Below, in pieces: positions 49,901 to 60,880 of a stretch of 64,000 nucleotides of DNA. The notes beneath the pieces are model-generated. The model was given only the letters and a program-made list of their open reading frames with translations, had not been told where the DNA came from and made no database searches. The DNA comes from Pempheris klunzingeri (Eukaryota > Chordata > Actinopteri > Acropomatiformes > Pempheridae). Both the position numbers and the translations under genes were made by a program. The stretch covers positions 6,910,328-6,974,327 of the forward strand of contig NC_092019.1 in assembly GCF_042242105.1 (NCBI RefSeq), read 5' to 3'. Numbering within the stretch: the first letter of the stretch is position 1; every line of letters begins with the position of its first letter.

Positions 49901-50466
49901 AAATTAACATGGCATGAGAGGTTGGCCGGTTTGAACCAAGGGTGAGGGCACAAGTGTGAAGGAGGTTAGAGTTAAGGGGTCCAGAGGGGCACTTTTGCCC
50001 GGTTGATGGGTGAAGACGATGAAGCTGATCAGATGGTGTAGGTTTTGGTGCAGCTGCAATCTCTGTAAGAGGTTTCATTACGCCCCGGGCAGCAGGGTGC
50101 GTCACCAGTCACAGATGACAGAGCTGAAGGATGAATCATGGGATGGATGGATGCCGAGACTTGCCGGTCTTGAGATGTGGGGGAAACGTGGAGAGGGTTG
50201 GGGTGTGGGTGGGGTCATGCTTGTTGTTCCTTTAAAAGCTCTTTAAAACTCTTAGGTTCTGGCATCATGTAGGTGTTCGCCCAAGGGAGGATGTGTGATG
50301 GGTGAGGGCATAGATTCTCTTCTTCCAACAGAAAACTCTGCAGGAGAGTGTGGTAGAAAAAACACCAAACTCATTTTCAGGAAGCATATTCTCTCCAGTG
50401 ACCCACAATATCATGTCAAGAACCGTGTAAGGACCAGGTGTCTGCTGGCTCTACTGTAAGAGAAAG
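46987..50466. other. gdf6a downstream desert, part 7
   Basis: No gene supported. An 84-codon open frame at 48135-48389 lacks family features, but its DNA and the following 100 bases look non-repetitive and regulatory-like, with TAATTAA at 48433-48439. Confidence 0.4.
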
Positions 50467-50801
50467 CACTGGTTCTCAACTCGGGGGTTGGGACCCTTCC
50501 AAAGGGTCACTAGATAAACCTAAGGGGTCTTGAAAGAACTTACAATGCAGGAACGCATATATAATAGTTCATTTTTTCTGACATTTATTTTAACGTTGCA
50601 TGTTTCTTGTAAAAACTGGATACTTTTACCTCTTCAGGCCTCTAAAAGTTATTCAAATGAAAACATTTGTGAAGAAAAACATCACACTTCACTGGAACTA
50701 CTCTCAACTCATCGATATAATGCAACATGTGATGTGGGTCAAGAGTAGACAGTGTCTCGTTTTAAGGGATAATGAGGAAAACGGTTTGGGAACTGCTGCT
50801 G
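50467..50801. mobile_element. hAT-like non-autonomous element (MITE)
   Basis: It begins CACTGGTTCTCAACTCGGGG with a 'gggacccttccaaagggtca' motif and ends GGTTTGGGAACTGCTG. The two ends form an imperfect inverted repeat of about 15 bases of the CAGTGGTTC-CAAC type seen in hAT elements. The interior has no transposase frame. The flanks (agagaaag and ctgtaaag) do not make a clean 8-bp target duplication. Confidence 0.55.
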
Positions 50802-53800
50802 TAAAGCATCTTAGAGAGATGAATTGGTATTTCTTCAATACAGTCGATGCTTTGTCGTAATTCTGCACTAATCTTGTATATGGTTTTGCACGTTTTATTC
50901 CCATAACCGAATATGCCATACTTAATATAAATTTCCAAATACTTATGCTTACACATCAACTGAAGTTTCAGGGTATTTTACTCACACTGTTGCATACATT
51001 TCACAGACATACCATACCCAGATGTTTGTACCTGCACAGTACAGAGTTGCTCTTGTGACCAGGTGACTTCCTGAACGCCATAATTTATCGTTCTTCACAT
51101 CCTGAAACTTGGAGAGAAACTTTCATTTTTTTCCTCTGAATTTTGAGAAGACGGAGGGAAGTGAGTTTCAGGCCTTTGTCCTTGAAAGAGGGTCACAAAA
51201 CCTGGAATGCACAGGAAGGAAGTCACAGAAGCAAGGCTATCTATACTCACCCCCTTCCTTTACTTCCCTCCTCCTTTGTTTCCCGCTCCTTTTCTTTCTG
51301 ATAAAGGGGAGAAGGGATGATGGAGCAATGAATAAGTAGAGCTCTAGGGTGGGGGTCTGTGCATATGAGTGCACATGTGTGTGTGCATGTATGTTGTGGG
51401 AGGGTTAAGCGTTTTTCCCCTCCCAGGCTGTCTCTCATCACACCGTTGACCCCCCAGGAAGCTTTAGATGTCCGTCTGGCTTCATAATTCTCTTATCGAG
51501 CTAATCTGGGAGATAAGGAAGGGGGAGTTGAAAGTGTAAACCCAGCACCACGGCCCTGGAATCCAGTTGCAGCGGGTTCATTCTTTATGCCTGCCTGGGA
51601 GACCTGTTAACTTTGTGTGTGCTGTGCCCATGTATGCATTGCACTGCACTGAGACTATCAGAGCTTTTGTTTGTATGTATATGTGTGTGTGTCTATGTGC
51701 ATGTGTGTGTGTATACAATCCCCAGCCCCCCACATGCAGGTCTGCTGGAGTATGATTGATCTGGGCAGAGGTAGTGGTCACATCCTGAGCTGGAGTTGAT
51801 TTCCTCTGCTCCCCAAATACAGACCTGGTGTTTATCATAGGCTCAGTGTCATGTTTGTATGTTTTCATAGATCAGTGCTGTTATGGGAGGCGGTAGGAGG
51901 GTAGAGGAGGTGGGATTGAAAGGAGGAAGAGGAAAGGAAGAAAGAAGAAAGAGTCTGAAATCAGAGAGTGCTTTCCCTCGCTGTCTGTTCCTCTTTCAGG
52001 CATAAATCTTCAGGCAGATGGAGCAGATGCAGCTAAATGGAGGAAAGTGCTAATTAATTGGCTGAGCTTGAAAAGTTTTGGATCAAACCAGCAGCAGCTT
52101 TATATAAGATCCTGCCCCAGGCAATCTAGCAGAGGAGCAGATTCATGTCAATCTATTTGTTCTTTCTGTTACATAGGCCTACAAAAATACAAGAGGCCTC
52201 AACTGATGTGTAAATCAGTTTGCTGACTTCTCCTTTGTAAGAAACTGACAAAAATAAGAATAAAAAAACACAATACAATGTCAGTTTTTCATGAAATGGA
52301 CTAACAAAACCCTGAAGTGTCTATAATTAAGTTCATTTTGCATACAAAACTTTGAAAAGAGGGCAAGATGAACGCTCAGTCTTTTTTTTAGTTTTTGCGG
52401 TATCCTTTAAATATATATGCACTATATTATTGATTTTTTTTTTTTGTCAAAGGTTAAATTTATTAGAAACTGTGTCCCAGGTTTTGGCGAAGATCTGGGA
52501 ACATGGCAAACCCCCACATTTTTCCACACACAGTTTTCTTGCTGTGCAATAAGGAAATGTCATATATCTAATCAAATATTAAACCATATATCAAATACAG
52601 GGATGAATAAATACTTTCAGAATAGAAACGTATGTAACAATTTGAAATGTACATATATCATAGTTGCATTTACTTTGTGTTTTCCTACCAAATAAAATCC
52701 TCAGATAATTTGGTGTTAGCTTCTTTACAACATCTCTGATCCTCATCATCACTCACTGGCTACCACCTTAAATATGACATATGTTGCAGTAGATATGGTA
52801 ACAGCAATTAAGGTAGTAGCAGTGATAGTGGGAATAACTTTTTAAGTGATTGTGATAGGAGTATTTGGAATATGGCTGTGTGGTTACATAAGATGTTGTG
52901 CACTTTAATATGGATAATATTGTGGGATAAACATTCAGTCAAACACGTTCTTTTGCAATGAAAATGATCCTTTGCCCCCAGTTCAACCAGTCTGTATAAC
53001 TGCAGGCTGTTCAGTGTTATCCTCTATACAAGCTTCACACTCTTCCTGCCCTCTGTGTAATTTGCCAGAGTAGTTTCCTGTGCTTCACCATTCTGAATCA
53101 CTGGCTGGCTGCTCCGCCAACAGCGGATGACGTGGTTTCTGTAATAAATGGCTTCTTTTTGGGTAATTAATAATCAAAGGTGTAATTTAGATGCCCCGGG
53201 TTTACAGGGCTCTTAATAAAGTTTCATACTCCCATGCCCCCTCGGGCATTATGACTCATGCACTGAACATGTTTTTGGTTTCTATCATTCTGTTATACTG
53301 TATGCGGGCTTAATTCAAGTCTGGTATTCTCTTTTGAAGATGCCGGCGATAAGTGTTTAATTTCTTAGACACTGAAAACAATATACTCTGCATCTCACAT
53401 CTTGCAGGATGCAGCTCGTGCGTCAGAATACAACGAAAAACACTTCCCGAAATCCTCTTATGGTCACGATTTACTGATGACATTTTGAACTCTCGCTGCA
53501 TCTGTCTGTCTCTTATGTACTCCTCTTCCTCTGCAGTGTCTTCTGGTCGAGCTTTAGATTATAGAGCAGGCTGGCTGGAGCTTCTCAGGGATATCACAGT
53601 AATTGAGTAATCGCATGGCATGACAAGATCCTGCCCTCTAATTATCCTCCACCAATGTTTGCTGCAGCAGTCTTTTTTCCTGTCTGTTTTCTTTGTATAC
53701 ATTTTTTCCCCCTTCTGTGTTGTCACTGCCTCACCCCTTTCATCTGTGTTCTCAGCTGATTGTGGGATGTGTGAACTGGAGGGTAAAGTGTTTTCAATGA

Positions 53801-54164
53801 CCAAATGACATGCCATCACTGACACGCCACTCTCTTCTTCATGTAATGACTCTTCAATCCTTCAGCCATGTCCCCAGAGGCCAAACAGACCGTCTGCACA
53901 GCACCTTCATCCCCGACACTATTTCATCTCTGTGATTCATATCTGACAAGTCAAAGCGTACATACTCACATTTAACTCAGGTAAACACTACAAGGGGGAT
54001 TTATGAGAGTGAATTACAAGTACTGAGTTGCAATATGTGACCTTACTGAGTATCAGGATCAGAGTTACATCTTACTTTATATTAGAAAATGGTTGTTAAT
54101 TTAACAAAATTGATCAAAATAGAAATATTCAAAAACTACATCTAATCTCCCACACATTCACTTA
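50802..54164. other. gdf6a downstream desert, part 8
   Basis: No gene supported. It contains two of the better candidate enhancer blocks, around 52,000 to 52,125 and 53,090 to 53,260, and AT-rich sequence between them. Confidence 0.45.
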
Positions 54165-54430
54165 GCTCACAGTCCCAGTTCCATACGTGTTGTTGAAATT
54201 GTGTTGAAAGTGCATTGTGTTTGGTCATGATTGGTTGTGTCTGCATTTGTAAATATTATAGTGTCATCTGCATAAAAGAGGAATGCACAATTATCATTGA
54301 AAAGTCCTTGATTACTAGTGTAAATTGAAAAAAGGACAGGACCTGAAATTGAACTCTGATGAGAGTCTATACTGATATTAAAAAACACATTCAGCACCAA
54401 CACACTGAAATCTGGTTTGCTTGTCATTTC
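54165..54430 (-). pseudogene. non-LTR retrotransposon reverse-transcriptase fragment
   Basis: The minus-strand frame shows SGPVLFSIYTSNQG and then FLFYADDTIIFTNAD. These correspond to the 'GSVLGPLLFSIYINDL' and catalytic 'YADDT' blocks of LINE reverse transcriptases. Only about 85 codons survive, the spacing between the motifs is short, and no endonuclease or 3' tail is attached. It is a dead remnant; the clade is not decidable by eye. Confidence 0.75.
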
Positions 54431-56519
54431 TAAAACTTGATTGTATTTAAAAACTCAAAAGTAATTTAGAACTGTGTGTTTCTCCTTTTTTACCAGTAGT
54501 TGTATTTTGGTTGAATGTCACATATTAAAGTTAGGTAGTTACTTCCACTTTGCAGTGCTGTAGCTTGTAGTGACCCTACCAATTCTTCACTGTTTTAGTG
54601 GTTTCTTATCCTCCTGTCCACCTCCTGTTCAGTTCAAACCCTGTAAGTGACTTGTTTCTACTGTGTACAAGTGACTTTGATGCTGTAATTTACTCTGGTG
54701 AAGTATCCCCTGAAGAAAGGATACCTCATTAGAATTATGTCTGCTTTTATCTTATCTTCACATAGATTGTATTGGTCCCATGCCAGGAAATGTAAAAACC
54801 CAACTCAAGTACATCACCTGCGGCGCACATTATTTTTACTGTTCTATGCACTATAGCAATTTAATGAATGCACGGCTGATACCCAAAATGTTTATTATGG
54901 ATGCTTTTCCCCTATACTCACTTAATCAGGAATAATGTGATTCATGTCAGCCATATGTTTCTCATGAAGTTGAATCTTGAGGAATGTGGACTTTAGTGAG
55001 AAGCTGCTATGATTTGTGAGGTGTGTGTGGTGGAAGGACAATGGGGGGATGGGATCCTGCAGGGGGATTTTCCCCTCTGCACAACCAAGATGCTCTCAAC
55101 CTGTTTACCTACAGCAGGTCCCTCCTCTCTTTTTTTTCACAGTTTTACACTCTCTTACTTAACCATGTGTTTTAAATGTAATGTCTATTTCCATGTTTGT
55201 GCACAAGCATGCATGCATGCATGCAGTATTTGCTCTTGGCAGATACGATGTATATGGCCAAATATCTACACGTTTCCCAGGCTTTCAGGCCAAGCCTAGT
55301 CCCCACAGTGCGACCCCTGACACATGGGTCCCAGCCCATTTTGAGCTCATATAGGATGAGGCAATGCAGGACCTGGGGAGGTTAGCAGTAAGCAGACACT
55401 AGTCGGAGCGAGGACAAGCTCCCTCATTCTCTCTTTCTCCGTCTCTCTCTCACCTCTCTCTTCCTTTTTCTGTCTTTTGCACAGACAGACAGGGGGGAGG
55501 GACATTGCCTCGCTGACAGAGTTAGTTGGATTGGGACCCTGTCCTCCTATTCCATCTCTCCCAGATGGTCAGCACTTTGGACCACACAGAAAGATAGAGA
55601 GAGGCTATATGGGAGAGAGGGAGTGGCGGTGATGATGAGACCTTGCCTGCTTGCCACACGCCTCAGTCTACTCCAAATCAGAGTCTGGACTGCAGCGGCC
55701 CTCAGAGCTGCAGGGACGTCTCTGTTATAGTCTCTCTGATGCTAATGGCTTCCCCAGCTCCACAGCTGAGCTGCAAGGACAGTCTGAGACTTAGCCGAAC
55801 TAGGACAGAGCATCCAGGGTAAAAGAGGAGTGGGACATATTCATTTCAAATTTTTGTTCCCTGGTTATATTGTCAACATTTTCGCATAAGTTGCGTTTTT
55901 CTTTTCATTACTTTTAGTTTATGACAACAGTTAAATGGATGAAATAGTGTCACCTAAAGAAATGTTTGTACATTTACTCATATTTTAAAAAGCCTTAGAG
56001 GCTGACGTCTTGCAGGAATGTCTTGCAGGAATGGGGACTCATGTACCTTAGAGGGCTATGCATTGATGAAGAAGGAACCACATATTTTGTTGTTTCTACT
56101 GTACAGTTTTCTTCATATTCTCCAAAACTGCCCAGATGCAACACAAGATAAGATGCATGACTGTTATGAATCTGCTGTTTCTTCAAACAGGCTCAATGAT
56201 GATCAGGTTGGAGATGATACTTCCCTCGTCTACAAATTACCAGGTGAAATGCCTATAGTAAATAACGTGTTGTTTTTTTGTTGCATATAAATTGCGGAAA
56301 TTAAGACTTTCCATCAGCCGAGTGCACATTTTGAAATGAAGCAAAGTGAAAGCATCTCCATAATCACTTTTACCTTCACCTTGCACATTTTAAATGGATA
56401 GAAATGCAATCTGCCCTCAAACTGGAGTTTCTCATTACCCTTGGAGATTTTAAAACCCCATTACCTGATGTCTTCTTTGATTCTCATAACTGTTTCATGT
56501 AACTGCCTCTTTAATTCTT
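54431..56519. other. gdf6a downstream desert, part 9
   Basis: No gene supported. It includes a (GCAT)n run near 55206-55224 and pyrimidine-rich DNA at 55,420 to 55,470. Confidence 0.4.
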
Positions 56520-56665
56520 CTTCTTGTGTAATTGTGTATTGTGTAAATTTCCTGTTCTCTGTGTTTTTGTGAATGTTGCTTGCTCTCAGGTGTCTCATAA
56601 AAGAGATTTTAATCTCAATGAGACTGCCTGACTTAATAAAGATTAAATAAAAATAAATAAATAGA
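56520..56665 (+). mobile_element. LINE 3'-end remnant
   Basis: CATAAAAGAGATTTTAATCTCAATGAGACTGCCTG then TTAATAAAGATTAAATAAAAATAAATAA matches the typical fish LINE 3' terminus ('aaaagagatcttaatctcaatgagacttcctggttaaataaagg'). Only the 3' end is present. Confidence 0.65.
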
Positions 56666-59239
56666 AATAAACAAATATGTGATGCTGTTCACCAACTACT
56701 GAGAGCTGTGGAAAAGCTCCGCAAGAAAGCTGCTGAGGAAGAACTAGCCTAAAATGATTGAAAGACCAGCGAAACCAAGCAGGTTATCCAATATTCACAA
56801 GAGATGCTTCTTGTAAATATTACTATTACTCGTGTGGGCCTTTTTCACAGCAGACACTTTGACAACAGGTGTTCTGTTCCATTTCAGTCTTCCAGTAAGC
56901 CATGACAGTGTAAGGGAGCATGCACAATACCTGGACTTGGAATGCAGCCATCATTAATGTGATTAATTACACCTGTGCCTTTCATGCTATGACATGCCAC
57001 AACGTCTGCTGTGAAAAAAGCCCATAATTACAGGGAGTTTGTGAATAGATGTCGAGCTCTCTTTAACATGCTCATATGGCAAATTAGTGAATGTGCGTGT
57101 GCATGGGTGGATGTGAGACTTTGAAATAAACATTAATGTGAAACCACAGTCCAGAGGGACAACAATCATTTTACATTTTACACATCAAAGTCTGTTTGTA
57201 GGTCTTGGCGGTACAACTGCACATGTGAAAATGTTGTGTAAAGCTTTTTGTGGCTTCAGACGGAGCTGCACGAAATGAAGACTACAAGTTTGAAAATGAA
57301 AAAAAAAAAAAGATCTGAAGAGAGGAAATAGAAGTTATCTCACCAGACCTCTGTAGTGTGCTCCTCATTTCTGCTTGAGGTTAGTGGTTCAAGGCTGTAA
57401 GCCACTACTGGCACTGACAGTCGCATTGTGGGTAATGTAGGTATCAGGTTTTGGAAGTTGTGGAGTAAAAAAGATGTCACTGCTTCTGCTGCTCCATTTT
57501 TTATATATATGTGTTAACCTAACCACTGTGAGTGTGATAGTGTTATAGAAGTGCAATGCTAAATTGGTGGAGTACTCTTTAAAAAATGCAGTCTTAAATC
57601 CCCTCTTGGTTAAAAGTCTGCCATCATAACATAGTAGACACAGAATGGTGTCATAGACAAGGATTGACCACTATGCAGGAAATAAGGTGACTTAATCTTA
57701 ACATGAACCATTTTCACCATGTGCTGAAGCTGAATATGTTTGTTGTAATGTTTTGTAGATGTACAGAGCTAGTCTAATGTCCGACAGAGGTCTGACTGAC
57801 AGATCCAATTCCAGTCTGCTGCATCCCTCTCTCTCCATGGTGGACTTTTTTCTTCCTTACTTTGGGCCTGAGTGGCTCAAATCAAACGCTCAGATCTTTG
57901 TACTTTCGTGAGTCTACATACAACACAGACAGCACAGGATGGATACTGTCCCTAGTTTTGATCCAATTCTGTGACTGAAGCCAGAGCTCGCCCCTGTTCC
58001 CTGTAGGTAAAAAGCAGAGGGAGATATAGACGCATACGCTTATAGTCTCACAGAGGATCCCAGAGACCCCACCCTTTGACTAAAATGCCACAATTAGTGC
58101 AAGTGCAGCCTGGATCATATCACATGGTGCTTTTGTAATTGTTTAAGAGGAAAGCAACCTCAGTTTCTAAAGAGCTCAGTCAGGAGGGAGCAGCTTTAGT
58201 TATTTCTCAGTGGTCTAGTTGAAATCCCTGACCCTGTGCATTATTCTGTGTCTCTGTTCATTACACCAGGAGATAAATACTACCACTGTAATTGTACGAA
58301 AGAAATAAAAAAGTAGAATTCCTTCTCTATTTTGTAATATCTTCTCCCACAGAGGAGGATCGTAACAGAGCTGAGAAAATCAGAGTGCTGGCTGGATTGA
58401 GTTCGACAGCCCATAAGGTCTCATGGCCTTACGTTCAGGACCTATGCGCATCTGTCCCGCCACACCACCCCGCACCCCACGCCCCCAAACATATTATATG
58501 CTCCTCATTGACCCAAGAGGATCCTGGATCTGCTCTTAATCACACGTCCCTCTTTATAAGCTCCCTGTCTTATTAAAGCACCTCATGGCTGTATTTGGGG
58601 GCTATAAATCATATTTTGTAATATAGGCGGATAGAGGGACCATTGGCGTGGAGTGCAGTGCTGTGTGTCTTGATATGAAGCCGTCTCATTTTCACCCCAG
58701 GGGACCTCAGGGCAGACTGAGACACACGCACACACACTTACAGAAGTATGTGTCATGAGGGGCTGAAAGGAGCCAATCCTATGATCAAAGAGCTGCTGCC
58801 ACAGGGAATTGAGTTTGTTTTACTGTTTCTTCATTTGTTTGGTCGACATGATACACCCATGTGTGTGTGCGTGTAAAGACTGAAATATCAAAGTTCTGAT
58901 TCAAGGTATTTTTAGGTTTTAACATCAATTGAAGGATTACATGTCCCACTGTGAGGTGAGAGAAAGTCAGTGACCTGTTGGCTCGTGCAACCCTTTAAAA
59001 GACGTACACTGGAGAAAAACGAGACTGTCATCATCAGAAAAACAAACAGCATCCCTTCAACATCATTTCGTTCAAAAGCAAAACATTTGCTTTAATCCTT
59101 CTTTAGTGGCGAGTTAAGTGTCAACCTAGCTTGTGTTTTTAGTCTAAATAACATGTTAAAACTTGTAAAGCTGCCAAATCAATATGTACATCTACTGCCA
59201 TGACATTTATTCATTTATTATCATCCCAATTATTTTTCA
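56666..59239. other. gdf6a downstream desert, part 10
   Basis: No gene supported. The 94-codon open frame at 58292-58576 has no family features. Confidence 0.4.
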
Positions 59240-59460
59240 GGGCCATGAGGGCGCTGGAGCCAATCCCAGTTTACATCGGGTGAGAGGCAGGGCTCCCCCT
59301 GGACTGGTCGCCAGTCAATCTCAGGGCCAACACATGTAGACAGACAACTATTCATGCTCACACTCACACCTTCGGGCAATTTAGAGTCACCAGTTAATCT
59401 AACCTGCATGCTTTTGGACTGTCGGAGGAAGCCGGAGTACCGTAGAGTTGAATGGGCAGC
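59240..59460 (+). repeat. common teleost dispersed repeat
   Basis: GCGCTGGAGCCAATCCCAGTTTACAT, CTGGACTGGTCGCCAGTCAATC, CAATTTAGAGTCACCAGTTAATC and TTTTGGACTGTCGGAGGAAGCCGGAGTACC are diagnostic strings of a very abundant fish repeat. Peptides read through it are not genes. Confidence 0.85.
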
Positions 59461-59743
59461 CATTCAACGTAAATATTCTGAATATATTTCAGTAATTTTA
59501 CTTTTTTACTTTTATCTTCAGTTCCAAATAATTAAAATTAATTAATCAAAGTTTTGATATAGAATTAGTAATGTTACATATTACATTTAAATTTGTCTAA
59601 ATTGGTACAAAATACCTCCAGCAATCATCAACATTGTCACAAGCCATCAGAGAACTCAACCCAATGCTAGTAGGTACGTGCACTTGTTATGAACCTGTTA
59701 TGGATTATGGCAGGTAAGGAGCAGAGAGACATTGGCTGGGTAA

Positions 59744-59775
59744 GGAGGGAGGGAGGGAGGGAGGGAGGGAGGGAA
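59744..59775. repeat. (GGGA)n tetranucleotide repeat
   Basis: About eight GGGA units, strongly purine-biased. Confidence 0.95.
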
Positions 59776-60337
59776 GGTTTGAGGGATGGAGACTGTTGTA
59801 AATGTGGGATAGTTGACGTATGGTTAGCCTACTTTTCATTATTATTACTCAGAGGGACGGTTCCCTTCCCACTGTGGTGATCCAGCCTCCTCGCTGTTTG
59901 CTTAGCCGAGTGGTTCCATATGGAAGAACACATCAGCGGAGCATCTGGCACCGCAGAGAGAGGAGACAAACAGGTCTGAAGCAGGACACGTGTGCTCACA
60001 GCAAATACCCACTACTGTACATAAGTCCTCATGTCAGCTGTAAGACCGAGAACTGGTCTGTGTCAGGATAGTGCTCACTTTGCTTAATATTTGTCAGGCA
60101 AATCAGTATCTTCTTAAAATCCTTTCTGACACATTTTTGATGTGTCAAAGATTCTTTAGCATCGAACAAAAATGAGCCACAAAGGGTTACACTGTTGTAC
60201 TGCTGAGCGATTGCCTGGTATCACTTGGGAAATGCTCTCCAGGGTTTAAGTGCACTTATTAACACTTCCTTAGACAGGGAATGTTCCCTGAAGTAAGGAA
60301 ACGTTATTTTATTATCCTCCTTATTTTACACAGAAAC

Positions 60338-60342
<5 letters not shown>
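59776..60342. other. gdf6a downstream desert, part 11
   Basis: No gene or element recognised. Confidence 0.4.

Positions 60343-60379
<37 letters not shown>
60343..60379. repeat. (CA)n microsatellite
   Basis: An uninterrupted run of about 18 CA units. Confidence 0.95.
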
Positions 60380-60380
<1 letters not shown>

Positions 60381-60769
60381 AGAAGGCAAAGGGCCATCTG
60401 GAGAAAAAAACACGTTTAAGCAATTATCAGGCTACCGTAAGTCCACGGTGCATTAAGACGCATCCTAAATTACAGCAGTTAAACTGGCCTAGAAAATGTG
60501 TCAATTCCTGCAGTAAGGAACATGTTGAGCATGACATAAACAACAGCCTCAGGCTTCACTTTGGCTTTTCTTATTGTGGAGTGTCAATGGAAAGTAGTTA
60601 CTCATGGAAGGAGGCGCTTGCTGTTTGGTGAAAGCGAGGTGAGAACTACCTCTCTTTCTTACTTTGCTCGTTTGTCCATCACATGCAACCTGTCACAGCT
60701 AATTTGAACCACTTCCATCACTGCAGTGTGAACTGCATGTAGTGTGGTGCACAACACAGTATTCCCCTT

Positions 60770-60880
60770 GAAAATGTAGTATTAAGTAGCTAATACTGTA
60801 ATGTCAATACTCAAGTACCATATCCACTTCAGCCCATTACTTGAGTAAATGTACTTCTGCCACGGCTATAATTGCTCCAG
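60770..60880. repeat. fragment of 'AGTAAATGTACTT' teleost repeat
   Basis: CATTACTTGAGTAAATGTACTTCTGCCAC and the preceding ACTCAAGTACC text match a frequent fish element characterised by 'ttacttaagtaaaagtacttctgccac'. The copy is short and diverged. Confidence 0.5.

Noticed and set aside
59230..59545. Open frames on both strands near 59.4 kb
   Set aside because: They are read-through of an abundant fish repeat.
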